A stretch of DNA of 64,000 bases from Epiperipatus broadwayi (taxonomy: Eukaryota > Onychophora > Udeonychophora > Euonychophora > Peripatidae), in assembly GCA_028023455.1 (NCBI GenBank), contig JAQFVV010006271.1:5348048-5412047 (forward strand), given 5' to 3'. A program made the translations under genes and the position numbers. The notes beneath the pieces were generated by a model, which worked only from the letters and a program-made list of their open reading frames with translations, had not been told where the DNA came from and ran no database searches. Position 1 is the first letter of the stretch; each line of letters starts with the position of its first letter. Positions 13,171-26,078 of the stretch are shown piece after piece.

Positions 13171-13330
13171 GTCAAAATGGTATGCTCACTCAACAAGACT
13201 AAAAGCCCAAGTAAAAGTATCTGGAATCCAACTTTGCTCAAGATACACAGGTCAGGAGCAATTCTGGATTCTTACTTATTGCCTATTCTTCAAGTCTCTG
13301 ACCCTAATGAACAACAGTCCTGGTGATACA
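13171..13330 (+). repeat. Dispersed repeat, copy 1 (partner at 44509)
   Basis: About 160 bp align by eye, with moderate divergence, to 44509-44670 in the same orientation. Shared words include TCAACAAGAC and CCAAG/CAAAAGTA. It lies in an open frame of 93 codons without a known domain. I regard it as an unnamed interspersed repeat; an exon-derived or SINE origin is possible. Confidence 0.55.
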
Positions 13331-13339
13331 GCATAATTA

Positions 13340-15340
13340 TTTTAATTCCAGGCATGAAGACACAGCTGTTGAGGATGAGATCAAAAATGATGATGACGAT
13401 TGTGACCAAAAATATATCCCAGGAATATTTAAATACACAAATGGTTCATTATATCATATCATTATGATCTATTTTATTAAACAGGTGGGAAATTAAATAT
13501 AAAGAGTTGCTGTACTCGCATAAATGGCAGTGGAATGGAATGCAGCATCTTTGGCTGATAGAAGCCTTTATCATTAATTAAACTGATGATGGTATGCCCA
13601 CACTTCTGGCAGAGCGATACCCTTGGGAGAGATAGGTAGAAAGGTGCTACATTCCAGTGTACGGAAACTCATGCAGAACTTCTGCTACTCCAACTCCCTT
13701 GCTCTATGGCATAGCTGTATATCCCTGTTTTGGACAAGAATATGAAATGAAAGGGAAACTCTGGCAATCCTGACAACTCCCGAATGACAAAGCAAGAAAA
13801 TATAAATCTAATTTTAATTTTAGCATATGCTAGCAACGCGATGGTAATAAACTTAATTGTTTGACATTAAAAAAATAAAGCCTTTAATAGTTTAATATAT
13901 TTCATAATGATATGTTTTAAATAATGACCCATATAAAATAGAATAATTAATAAGCAATTAAAATTATAACTAATAAAGCATATGTTTTTCCCTACTTTTC
14001 AATAATCAATCCCCTTTAATTTAATATAATAAAAGAAATCATTTGCACTTAAGAGTGCTGCTAATAAAATCAATTGATCACCAGCACTTTGATAATGACT
14101 ATTACAATAGAATATAAAATAATAAAATGAAACAGACATCCAAATCCATACAGGTTAGAATATTACTTTTATAAGATTTAACAAATTAGCAATGAATTAT
14201 TAAAAACACACATATTTATTAGTGAGAGAACTCAACCTCACAAACTATTTTGGAAATAAATAACTAATTGTTTCCCCCCTTTTTTTGCATAGTGGACTTA
14301 AACAGACATGATGCTTGTGAGATTGGGTTTGATTGCCAAATATTATACATTTTCTAAATCGTGAAAATAAAAAAATATTAATAATTAGAAATTAATACCA
14401 CACTTAAATACATATATAATAAGGAGCATGAGTTGGATGACTAAGTATACAGAATAATTAATTAGGGTTATAGAGAATAGACATACATAAGTAAGAGATT
14501 GACATAGATAAAACATTAAATAAAGAAGGCATTAAATTGAGGATTAATTATTTAATTACAAATCAGGGAGAGGTAATTAACACAACTCTGTAAACTCTTA
14601 TCTCATGATTCTCCATAGTGATGGTATGGATGGATCTTGTCTTGATGCAGCATTGTTTGATTTTGAGGCAGGCAGCTTAGAATTTTGGTACAAAACATTT
14701 CTTCTTGGCCTCTGTACTTCTGTAACAGCTCGGGCACTCTTGAATGGAAGGAGCTAAGTTGCAGCATAATGAGGAGATGGTCTCAGATATAGAGGAAAAG
14801 TAGCTTGGATCTCTCTATTTGAACAATATCTCAAAACTCAAATTGATGTGGAGTATGTTGGCAACACTGTATAACAAAACTCTTTTTTTCTTAACTAAAT
14901 TTGGTCCCATTTATTACTGATTCAGAAACATTTCAAGAATGCTTTTAGTCATCTCCCTAGCACTATGTCCAACAAACTTTCTTAACCCATTGTCTTTTAA
15001 CACGAAATACGCTTATATTACATTGTGAAAAGATGCAAAGTTGATAAGACCTAGCAATCTATTTCTAGAACTTTCTCTTAAACAATGTAAAAATTTCATT
15101 AGTGGTTATTAATGAAAGTTTCAAGTAATTTTAATTAAAGTAATGATTATAATTAGAATGGTTAGCTTCCACGTGTTTGTACAATTCAATAATGAACGAT
15201 ATCCAGAACCTTCTCAACAATTGCATTTTTCTTTCCCCCATTTTGGTATATCTTCATATAACAATAAAATATATTCATTAAAATAAATAATATATACCAA
15301 CATACAATATTTATTTATCATAAAGCAATATCTCCTTCTT
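13340..15340. other. Non-coding stretch with two GC-richer islands
   Basis: Stretches at about 13500-13800 and 14590-14870 are less AT-rich than the surroundings and look like old repeat or exon remnants, but no frame has recognisable motifs. Between them is plain AT-rich sequence. A (TA)n of about 22 bases ends the region (15350-15372). Confidence 0.45.
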
Positions 15341-15455
15341 TCTTTCATGTATATATATATATATATATATATCATGCATACACATGATTGATTTTCAAAT
15401 ACATTATCATAAAATTTAGTATATCCATGTGTGTGTATGCACTACTAATATATAT

Positions 15456-17516
15456 TGTAACGAGACAGCGTTACATCAGTATTAAATCTAGGAAGCATAG
15501 ATCAGAACGGGACAAATCGATAAACACACACACACCAGCAAGCAGCCTAAAACACTCGTAATTTTATTTTCGTAACGTGTAATAGTTTTGTTTTCTCTCA
15601 TAGATACATTTATAAAACACATTGATAAAATACAGACGGTAAACGTCTAATTAAATGATTAAAGCTTTTAGATAATAAAAAAAATAAATAACAAAATATA
15701 ATTTGCTCTCCTAAATAATAAAATATAATCTGCTCTCCTAAATAGTAAAATATAATTGTCAATCAAAAACACCACGGGGAATTTAAAAATGTTTATTTTA
15801 GAAATATAGTTTTAACTAGAATAAAACTTAGAGAAAAGATTTGAGGAAAAGATAAAATGCTCGACTTCTAAATTTAAAATAGCTTGTATTGTTCTGGTAA
15901 AACACACGCACACACGCATGCATTCGAGGTGTGAAGGATAAGGTTGGTTGAGTGAGATTGCAAAATGAGATTGTCTCAAAATAAATATTGCCTTTAGCAC
16001 AAAGAGTGAGTGAACAGGTAGCTCAAACGCGGACCTGAACGACAACTCCAGGAGCAAGGAACTCTGGGGGTCGATTGGATCCCAAGATATGGATCAACCC
16101 TTATAAATACCAGTCAAAACCTATTCAATGGTTCGATTCGATTCATTTCGATTGATACGTTATCATTGCTGTTGTTTATTCTCAATATTCCGAGTTATCA
16201 CCTGCTTATTTTATTCCGATGCTTATGCTTTTATTTTAACAATAAAATTGTTCTGAATTAGCTTGATTTATTCCTCAGTTTGAAGATGATCACTATGAAA
16301 TTAATACCAAGAGCGTCGACTGTCATGAGGGGCTAATAAACCCTTCAGTGACTGATCGGCGCTCCGCTACTGAAATATCTCCGAAGCTATGAAATTCCGA
16401 TAACATCGTCATGTGAAGTTGATGCTCCTAATAATAGAAATGTTCTGTGAAATACCCAAACTCGTCCAGACCAATCAATGTTCGTTGTAACCAAGACAAA
16501 TCCTAGGTAAATATGTTTTATATTATGTTCACTCACTCAATTTATAAACTCATCAGGCAATCTCATAATTAACCAACATAAATTTGCACAAACAAATCTT
16601 AAAACTTTCCTCATCATGATAGTTTATCTTTGTTACAGAACTTTGTAAACATGAACTTTGAACTTAAGCGAAGCTCAGGAAAGATAATATATTTTATCAA
16701 CTAGAAAGGAACTTTATCTCGTTATTCACATTATGTTATGACTAATTATGATTCTCTGAGAGCGTGAATGTATGTGCGCGTGTGTAATAAATCAATTAGC
16801 AATGTTTTCTTTTCATATTTAATAAATTTGTCAATATCTAATCAAGTCGAGCATTTCTCAAATCTTTTCACACACACTCAAACCGTAGTTTATTTATTTT
16901 TTAATGACTTATCTTTGAAGTATATTTAGTTAAATTTAATTTTCATTTCAATTTATTTACTGTATTAATTATGTCAACATCGTGCCGTAAGTCACGATGT
17001 TTCTTATTTAACCTTAGGTAAGATAGATTTAAGAGCGGGCGGGTCTATAATCAATCGAAGTAAACGTCAAATAATTATGTTATATCCGATATATCGGGGG
17101 GATGAACTTGTAAGCCTAGGGTTCGGGGCGTAAACGAACCACCTCATTGATCAGTGACAACCAATAAATGGATCTTATGCCGTAGTCGAGTAATTAGAAA
17201 ACCATGCTGATTTTTCATTAGCGGACAATGCGTCTTTTCCGGGAGGAGTCGTCCTAGAACAATCATGTAACAACCTTGAGAAACCTTATTGGTCCATGCT
17301 GGGAGTTTTGAGCTAGTGGGTGGGATTAGACTTCGAAATCGTTTTGACATGATGTAAGGTGATGCGAGTAATTAAAATCAACTTAAATAATCGTATCTGG
17401 CGCCCCCTTATGTGGATCGTGAATAACTGTCGATGTAAGAAAATAAATAAAGCCTTACGCTATGTCATGTTTATTTCGAAGCCCGTAATCTCGGTTATAG
17501 ATAGGAGGCCGTAACA
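15456..17516. mobile_element. LTR-like block 1, 2.06 kb, with terminal hairpin
   Basis: The block begins TGTAACG and ends CGTAACA, so it has the TG...CA ends of an LTR. Alternating TA sequence lies on both sides. The left end forms a perfect 7-bp hairpin (TGTAACG 15456-15462, CGTTACA 15469-15475). Inside are a tandem 31-bp duplication near 15690-15760 and no coding capacity. Composition is richer in GC than the flanks. Blocks at 19370-21477 and 41660-43807 have the same size and hairpin but no similarity obvious by eye. A solo LTR is my best reading; no target duplication can be defined within (TA)n. Confidence 0.5.
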
Positions 17517-18204
17517 ATATATATATATATATATATATAATTTATATACATTATTTAAGTGTGTGAGATGGATTTGAACCCTATTGGTCAGTTTGTTAGT
17601 TGGATAAACCTATGCAGATTGACTGCTTCAGTAGTTATTTTTTAATACATCTTTAAAAATTGCCATAGAGTAGAATGCAAACTCACATGCAATTATAAGA
17701 TAATTTATACAGATGTAGACAAGAATAAGTAAGATTTGTATATGTATAATTCAGTAGTTCACTAATAAACTCATGAGTTTCAAATCCATGATTATAGCTC
17801 AGCTCTTTTATTTCCAGTAATTGATGCTAAACCTTCTTATTAACTCCAAAGCAGTAAACCTTTTTATTAATATTATTTATTATAGAATGATTAGAAAAGA
17901 AATTGCGTGTGTGGGTGAAATTTGTATATATTGAAATTAATAGGGCAATTCTTCATAAAAAAACAAAAATATTTACTATCCTAAAGTTTAACTAAATAAA
18001 TTCAATATATATAATTTCAGATATTTTTCGAAAGACCAACCTGAAGATAGTCTTGCTAGTTGTTATCATTATACATTCACCATCATAGTTTTCAATTATA
18101 ACACCAATCAACATTTCAGGGTTATCCACAAGAAGCACCATTATCATAAGACAGTTGCCTATAATTCTTCCACATAATAAATCATTTTTATTATATTATT
18201 AATA
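17516..18204. other. (TA)n followed by non-coding sequence
   Basis: A (TA)n of about 24 bases (17516-17539) abuts LTR-like block 1. At about 17569-17579 the string GGATTTGAACC resembles the complement of a tRNA B box, as seen in many SINEs, but no full tRNA-like fold is found. The rest is AT-rich. The region just before 18205 may include the decayed N-terminus of the GT31 pseudogene. Confidence 0.4.
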
Positions 18205-18976
18205 ACGATGTTTGCTCTTGTGAAGACATATACCTAATAATTATAATTCCCACTGCACCACAGAATTTTGTTTTTAGAAATGTAATCTGATCTACCTGGG
18301 GGTTTCCTAGTATTATTTGTGATAAAATAATTAAATTAGTATTTCTGTTAGAATTAATTGACAATAGTGAACTTCAGTTTAAAATCCATCAAGAAAATAA
18401 TATGCACCATGACCTAGTTCAAGGTAATTTTAAAGACGCTTATAAAAATCTGACATATAAGAAGGTTATAAGTTTTAAGTGGATTACACAATTTTGTTCT
18501 CAGTCCTACTTTGTTTTGAAATCAGATGATGACATTTTTATTTAAATATTTCAGCTATTTAAATATTTAGAAAATCACTTTCCTACAAAATCTAAAAAAC
18601 TTGTTACCTGTAATGTTTTTCAGGTGGTGCTGTAATGCGTCATCCATTAAATAGATACTATATTAGCAAAAAAGAGTATCCAAATGATACTTTTACCCCT
18701 TATTGTTGAGGATGGGCATATGTTTTAACACCAGATTCAGCAGAACTGTTATATTTAGAAGCAAATAAGCATAATTTTGTATGGTTGGATGATGTTCATG
18801 TAATGGATACAATACTTCATGAAGTTGGTTTGGAGCAAAAAGATATTTACAATTTTTATACTCTCTCTCAAAAATTTCTGCAGCAATGGGTATTGTCAAA
18901 TAATTTGAACTTTTTGTCATATGTAGTGTCATCAATTGCTGAAGAACATCAATTAACAAAAAAAAATATGTTTTAA
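18205..18976 (+). pseudogene. Beta-1,3-galactosyltransferase-like (GT31) pseudogene
   Basis: The conceptual translation follows the GT31 order: a strand like IIIPTAPQNF, the R-x-x-(I)-S-T-W-G block near 18276-18296, KLVFLLELID, a QGNFKDAYKNLTYK block, the DxD metal site in KSDDDIFI near 18520-18542, then GGAVMRHPL, YISKKEYP and WLDDVHVMD, which matches the conserved E/D-D-V segment. Intact enzymes of this family are Golgi type II proteins that add galactose or GlcNAc in beta-1,3 linkage. Here the gene is broken by TGA at 18288, TAA at 18543, a frameshift near 18622 and TGA at 18707. The N-terminal anchor is not recognisable. It has no introns, so it is either a decayed single-exon gene or a retrocopy; no poly-A tail or target duplication is clear. 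Confidence 0.78.
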
Positions 18977-19374
18977 GACTGTTTCACTTTGGAAAATGCA
19001 TAGAAAATATTTATGTACACATTCTAAAGAAAAAGCATCCATTAATCAACTGTTTGGATTTTAACCTAAAATATATATATATATATAATATATATTTCAG
19101 ATTCATCTATGTATATATTTGATTTGTTGTAAATATTATAATTATAATGTTATTTTATTGAATTGGATCAGTCTTGTCCATGTAGTTGAAGCTGTTCAGG
19201 GGAATTAAAGATACATTAATAAATTATACATAAATAAAGCTTATCTCTAATATGGTTCTGGGTACATGTGTATTTCAAAATAAAGCAAACATGCACAATA
19301 CCAATACGTAAATCACCTACTCAAAGAAAGTTTAAACAACCCATGAAATCACTATTAATATATATATATATTAT

Positions 19375-21477
19375 ACCGGACAAAAGCTTTAGACTCGCAT
19401 AAACTGATCGCCAGGATGCCACTAGTCAGAAATTTTGAACTAGACATTTATTTTTAAGGGGTTACTGGTTATGCGAATCGAATGCGCCGGACTAGCTCAA
19501 TCAAGCAAAGGAGGTAGCAACAGCAAACAAAATCAACTAAGTAAATCAATAATTTTATTAAAAGTATGATTAAATAAACATAAATCTAAATAATAATCTT
19601 TAAAGCACACTTAAAATATGTACTACACGTACATTCGTCAAAATTAAACTACAATATTTATATGGCTTTGAGAGCGATTTCCTGTGCGTGAAAAAGTGCA
19701 AAATACTGGCAGTAGCAGAAGTATTAGTAAGTATACAGTGATCTCACGCCAGACAAGGGAGGTTAGCTTCCTGCTTATAACCCATAGTTAGGAAAAGATA
19801 TTTATGTCGAAACAGAAGAAATACGAAGGTAGCTTCCAAAACATTAATAATAATAATAAAAAGATTGTTGAAAGTTATTACTTTCAATCGATTGACCTCC
19901 CTCTGAGTGAGACAGGCTAGGAGCTCACGATCTACCTTTTGAGAGGGTTAAAACGATCGTACGTGCCCCTAATAAACGAATGGGAAGCTTGAAGAAATAA
20001 AACTAAAAACTATTATATTTCTTAATAGTCTAAGAAATATGAAGGTAGCTTCCAAAATATTAATAATAATAAAAAAAGAGTGTTGAAAGTTATTACTTTC
20101 AATCGATTGACCTCCCTCTGAGTGAGACAGGCTAGGAGCTCACGATCTACCTATTGAGAGGGTTAAAACAATCGTACGTGCCCCTAATAAACGAGTTGGA
20201 AGCTTGAAGAAATACAACTAAGAACTATTATATTTCTTAATAGTCTATTATAAATAAAGTTTCACAACATAAGTAGAACTAATAATAAAATGGGTCACGA
20301 GCCAGAAGTCAAATCAAATAGTCTGTAATATCCAGACTGCTTTCTATAATAAAAGGGATGTGAGATTAAAATAAACTACTATCCTACTTACTAAGACTTA
20401 AATAGGATGGACAGTAATAGGTTTGAAACTAGCACTCGTAAAAAAAAAAAAAAATCAAAAAAAAAAAATCAAGCACACAGAAATCGAATTACATAAGATA
20501 CAACTTGAAAAACATTTATATTTTTTTTTAAAAGGGAAACACATATAAGACAATATTATTGCAAAACTGTAAGGTACCTTTATAATTTATTTAAATGCTA
20601 GTGCACTAGACTTCTTAAGTATAGTCCGTTGCTCTGGATTCACTGACGGTAGGCTTGGGCGAGTTGGTTAGTGGTTTCTTTGGAGCCGGTTCTTATGGCA
20701 TTGTAGGCAGTTAATGGAGACACAGGATGTCCGAACCTGTCCTGGCAAGAAGCTTAGCACATCATGGTAAAGAAAATATTCTTGCTGTAGGTTTAATGTT
20801 CATTCTAGGTAGAATAATTACTGGATCAGCTTTCAGAATATGCAGGAATTGTTCTTTCCAAGTATTTTGGCAGGAATCGTGCAATTCTCCTGTCAGAGTT
20901 GGTGTCTGTCTCTTTGCGCTGCTGCAAGTATACTAGCTGATGCCAGTATTGAAAGCTAGTCCAAGATAAACCAATGGCCTGATTCAGACTGTTACATCTG
21001 AATCATATCTCTTAAACCAATTACCAAACTTTTTCTTTTTAATTAAAATTTAAAAATTCTCGATCTAGATAACAATAGTTATCTAATTAACAAAATAAAT
21101 TGCCCTTTACAAATCTAGGAATTTACTAATGAAAAATTCTTTTCTTTTTGTTTTCTTTCTTTTTAATTAGCCTTATCAATCTAAATCCCCAAATCTGAAA
21201 AGCAATCTATTTGTACACTTTACTTTTACATAAATTTAACAAAAAAAAAATAATCTTAGTTTTCTTTTTTTTTTTTTTCAAAATTAAAATTAAAAAACCA
21301 AATATAACTGTGGCATTAAAATACACTTTCCACGCACATACATATATATTTGTACAAGCATTAAAAAAAAAACTTTTAATCAAGTTTTACAAACGAAACC
21401 TTATATAAAATTTATTTTATTTTCTTCACCCCTATAAAACTATAATTTTTGTAATGGTGTCTTAAACATCCATTACA
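19375..21477. mobile_element. LTR-like block 3, about 2.1 kb, with terminal hairpin
   Basis: The right end is a perfect 8-bp-arm hairpin (TGTAATGG 21450-21457, CCATTACA 21470-21477) followed directly by (TA)n. The left end abuts (TA)n at about 19360-19372, but no TG start is clear. The block contains a 216-bp tandem duplication (see 19817-20247) and a GC-richer stretch at 20630-20990 without a recognisable protein. By analogy with blocks at 15456 and 41660 I call it LTR-like, read on the minus strand. The evidence is structural only. Confidence 0.4.
19817..20247. repeat. 216-bp tandem duplication
   Basis: The sequence beginning GAAGGTAGCTTCCAAAA at 19825 recurs at 20041 with high similarity through the end at about 20247. 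Both units share the segment with CAATCGATTGACCTCC and CGTACGTGCCCC. The low divergence suggests a fairly recent duplication inside the older LTR-like block. Confidence 0.85.
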
Positions 21478-21596
21478 ATATATATATTAAAATAATCAGC
21501 CAATCAATTCTCCTGAAAAAGTAGATTACCTCATTATTTAGTAATTTAATATACAGCACAGGCTTACACACAGTTGCATATATAATCTAATATATG

Positions 21597-21955
21597 AGGG
21601 ATTTGAATTCAGACTTTCACATGACCCTCAACTCTCCATGACATCTCATATTGCTGACCCACTTCATCACACACATTTTGAAAAGATAAATAATCACCAA
21701 TATACATATTTCATGCTAAACCAGCAATCATAAGTTGGTCCAGATTACTATCTCCACACATATATACAATTAGTTCTCAGCTTTATATTAAAATAGCCAA
21801 TCTTCATACTTTAATGGACAGGCTTCAAACCACTCCAACCCACAACTCTTCAGCTATCCATTTCATTGAAAATCTGATGATGGAACATTCAAAGCTCTAG
21901 TGCTAAGGTTGGCATCTTACCCCTGTTGGTGTTAGTCATTCTGACCCCTCATGTA
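21597..21955 (-). repeat. Interspersed repeat with hammerhead-like core, copy A
   Basis: About 360 bp resembling copies at 36749, 40653 and 43833. The complement contains the hammerhead-like segment (21696-21739) but with the core word CTTATGA instead of CTGATGA, so this copy should not cleave. The repeat ends at a CCCTCATGTA word shared with the copy at 36749, and begins near a GGATTTGAA word. No protein is encoded. Confidence 0.75.
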
Positions 21956-21959
21956 CCAA

Positions 21960-24900
21960 AGAATAATCCATTTACATACATATGTGAGGGAGTGTGAGGT
22001 CAGATAGTATAGTAGTGTTAACTTTATAACATCACAAATTGAAAATAAGCATAATATGTATATGTGTTTTTGCATGCAACTAATAAATAAAATTTAAAAA
22101 AGGTTACATAACAAACAAATATTGATTTATTGTTACAACTCTTTTGTCAATGTTTTTTTCTTAACAGTGTAACATAATATATATTTATATATTGTACTGC
22201 TATTTAAGCATTACATATTTATAATAAAATTTTAAGATTAAAATTTTATACAAAAACTAGAAAAAATTGAAAAATAATTAGTATTAGAAGGTCCAAAGTC
22301 AATATAAACGGTTTTAAATGAAGTTTTGTTTAATTTTGTTGTAAAAATGTAGCATAGATTGCTATAGGGAGAAGTGAAGACAAGAAAGCTGTGCCACTAT
22401 TCATAAAAGTTTTCTAAGTATTAAAAAAGGAAAAATAGGAAAGCAATTAAAAGGGGGAAGGAAGAATATAACTAGGTAAAATTTAAAATTAAAAATCTTT
22501 TATATGGAAAATTAAAAATGCTCTCTTTTCATTTATTTAAAGGAAATGAAAATATATGTGTCAAAGTTAATTACATACAGAAGTCAAAATATATGTGTGT
22601 GTAAATGAAAGAGTTGAATTTAAAAATGGAAGTTAAAGTTTATAATATAAAAGTTAAGTTAAATTCAAAGATTGCTCGACTGATAAGCAAAGATGGAATG
22701 GAAATAATTAATTTGCAATGACTACAAATAAATAAAAAATGGGAATAATTAAAAAGTTATATCTTATCATTAAATAGATTAATCTAAGAAGGAATCTGAA
22801 TAAGAAGCAATGGGAAATTAATTAATAAATTAAATTTATTTAAAATTTGATCAAACTGATTTGGAAGGATAAGAATAATAAGAAGGCCACATATAAATAG
22901 GCCTGAAAAAACTGATCATCATATCTTTTAGCAGTGTTATTCATCATCATATACCTAATATAATTTCCAGTCTGTGCTAATGAAAATTATTTTTGTGAAT
23001 GCCAAAAAAACCATGCATTGTTAATCAGAAAAAGTATACTGCTGTACTCCAGTCTCCGACCACCCTAGAATATTTGAAGATTTCTAATTCACTGCAATCA
23101 ATATCTAACAACCTAAGCCATTCTAATATTTGTCTGCCTGTCTGAAATGTTGAAAGGAACCACATTTGTCAGCAAACATAAATTCCAACTGGTTGGTACA
23201 ACATGCATCACACAGGAGAAAGAAACAGTTGTCTATACAGAGAAATGCTTAAGTGAAAACCTATAGGTAATATTAATTATTCTTTATTCCTATTCCTAGT
23301 GTGACATTAATTTATTACTGTAGCCATTGCAATCTTTGAGGTATCTGGAATTAACAAAAATGAACTCTATAACTAGCATAAAAGTGCTATGTATGTGCAG
23401 GTTAATGTAATAAATAAATATTTGTAGAACTACCCCAATCATACAAATAGCTTATGGTAGAATGTGTGTGCATGCAATATGTTTTTATTGCTGTGTGTTT
23501 ATTTATAATGTGTGCCTGATATAAGATATGTAATCATTATTTTATTCAGGGAAGAGATGAATTAGTCACTAATCAATTTAAAGTATTTAAAATAAATTAT
23601 TTTGGAAATTAGTATTTTGTCGATCAATTCTTTTACTAATACCATTAATTATCACTTGGCAAAGAATCTATTAAAGCAGTTTATTATATTACATTTGAAT
23701 TGAGCTAGTTGGGTTAAAGTGAATGCTGAATTAGAAGCCATCATTCAGATCATGTTAATTAAAGTGCCTTGAATGACAGGGGTTGAATTCAGCAGCGGAG
23801 AAGTTCTGTAGCTTGGAAATGTGAATGTAAATTATCCCTTGTATAATTTTGGTCTAGCTATAGGTACCCTTGGGTAATATGCTTCTCTGCCTGAGGGGCA
23901 GGTGTGATGCAATACTAAATTTGCAGCTGAAGTAGATCGAATTTATAATAAATAATTTTATAAAGTTTTATATAAAAGAAGTCAACAATTTGTTTTACAA
24001 TTTGGTTTTTTTTGTTAAAGAATAAAAAAATTTATTCTCTCTATATTTTTTATTTGATCCTTCTCCCACCCAGTTCAATATATATATATTGTGCAGGGTG
24101 CATTTGTATTATGATCCAACATACTCTATTCACTGCTAGTTTTAACTGGATTTAAACTTTATTTATCATAAATTTATAATTTTATATTATAAATATTATG
24201 TGAATGAACTAGCCCTTTAAGCAGAGAGGAGAATACCATCAGTGGTACCCACAGTCAGACCACACTATGCAATGCATAACACAATTACATTTTCAAACTG
24301 TGGCTCACCTCAACTGCTAGATTCAAACCCTACTATCCAAGCACTTTTTTTGTTTTGAGGTAAACCTCAGGTGCCAGCTAGTTATGAGAACTAGCATGTT
24401 TGGACAGTAGGCCCATAATCCAGCACTTGAAATATCCCATGACTAGTTCAATCAATTGTAATACAATAACAAATTCTTGCTTTAATTAGTGGTAAAGAAT
24501 TGACTGACAAAATTAAGCTTAAAGATAATTTATTTAATGAAATATTTATTATTGCAAAGTTAAACTACTTTTATAAAACTTAATTAAATTAGACAATGAT
24601 AATTGCATATAATGACCACACACATTCTTAATTCATACACTAGAATATTATATAACAAAGCATTAAATAATATTTGACATTTTAAAAACATGCACATCAA
24701 TAGTTCTTTATGCATGCTATATAGTTAATTATTAATTGACTCTGAGAGGCTTCAAATTATTGCAATGGCTACTTTAATTAGAAATGAAAATAAGAAAATG
24801 TTGTTACCTAGGATTTTAGAATGTGGATACTTCTTGCTGTTTGCTGTGAACTTTATTTTCAATAGGTCTTTATCTTCTTGCTGGTTGTTACTTCATGTGA

Positions 24901-25986
24901 AAATATTTCCAGCTAGCTGGATTCAAGGTTTTTATGCTTAGTATTTTTTGGCATTATTCTTTAAGGCAGTTAGATATTGGCAGCAGATTTTCAAGTTGTT
25001 AGGCAGGCATTACTTTTCTCAGGTAGGTTGGCTGTTTCATTGGACTCAGGCTGGAGCAAAGTCATATGTTTCCAATAATTAACAATGCATGATTGATTCT
25101 GAATACATAAAAGATTGATGGATTAATTGACTGAATTGCACTGATTTGATGATGATCTCATCTGCTTAGATTGAACTCAACTAACTGTCCAGTGAAAAAC
25201 TGGACTATTTATTAGGATAACCTGTTGTCATTTTGGTAATTGGGCTTTATGTTCACCAGCTATATCTGTTGTTGAAATTCTGCCACTGTTTTTGAATATA
25301 TTCCTTAGATAAGCTTTCAATTACGTGTTTTCATTTGGTAGCCATTGCAAACTTGTTGTTTTGTGGATTTTGTTTAACTTAGTAGCCAATGCAAATTTCA
25401 GTTTACATCTCTTATGATTATACAATATTGAAATATTTGAGAGACATTCCAATTATATGCTTTCATTTGTTTTTCTTTTCAATATTCTTAACACGCACAC
25501 TTTTATCACTCGCTATTTATGCACATATATATTTTATTCTAATAAATAATTTAAATGAAAAGTGATTTCTTTTTTTTTTTATTTAACTTAAATGAAAAAG
25601 ATATTTTTAATTATTTTAAAATCACTATTTCTAGCTTGTCTAAGTTATTTTTTCTACCTCCTTCTAATTACTCTTTGATTCGTAAAACTATGACTTAATT
25701 GATTTTTAGCAAACTGTTTAAAAAAAAAACTCTTTAAACTTCTTTTAACCATTTCTTTAAATGAGAGGTTTTTATTTCAATCATTTTTTGACAAAATTAT
25801 TATACTGCAATACTTTTATTATTTCTTTATTAACACTCACATTATTTATGAGAATTTTATTTTAATAATTTTAGACAACAATTTTAATGAACGCTCAATA
25901 GTTTTACAATATATTAATGTGAAAGTTTACTGGGCATTATATATCATAAATCTAGATTTGATTTCTGAACATTTTTCCTTTCTTCT

Positions 25987-25988
<2 letters not shown>
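21960..25988. other. Non-coding AT-rich stretch
   Basis: No supported gene. Slightly GC-richer patches occur at 23040-23260, 23700-23960, 24200-24440 and 24880-25300; these look like old repeats, but I cannot assign them. A short (TA)n sits near 24079-24091. The patch at 24320-24345 has a B-box-like GATTCAAACCC string with no tRNA fold. Confidence 0.45.

Positions 25989-26074
<86 letters not shown>
25989..26074. repeat. (TA)n microsatellite, about 86 bases
   Basis: An uninterrupted alternating TA array, one of the longest in the window, directly adjoining the inverted-repeat element at 26073. The open frames across it on both strands are artefacts. Confidence 0.95.
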
Positions 26075-26078
<4 letters not shown>

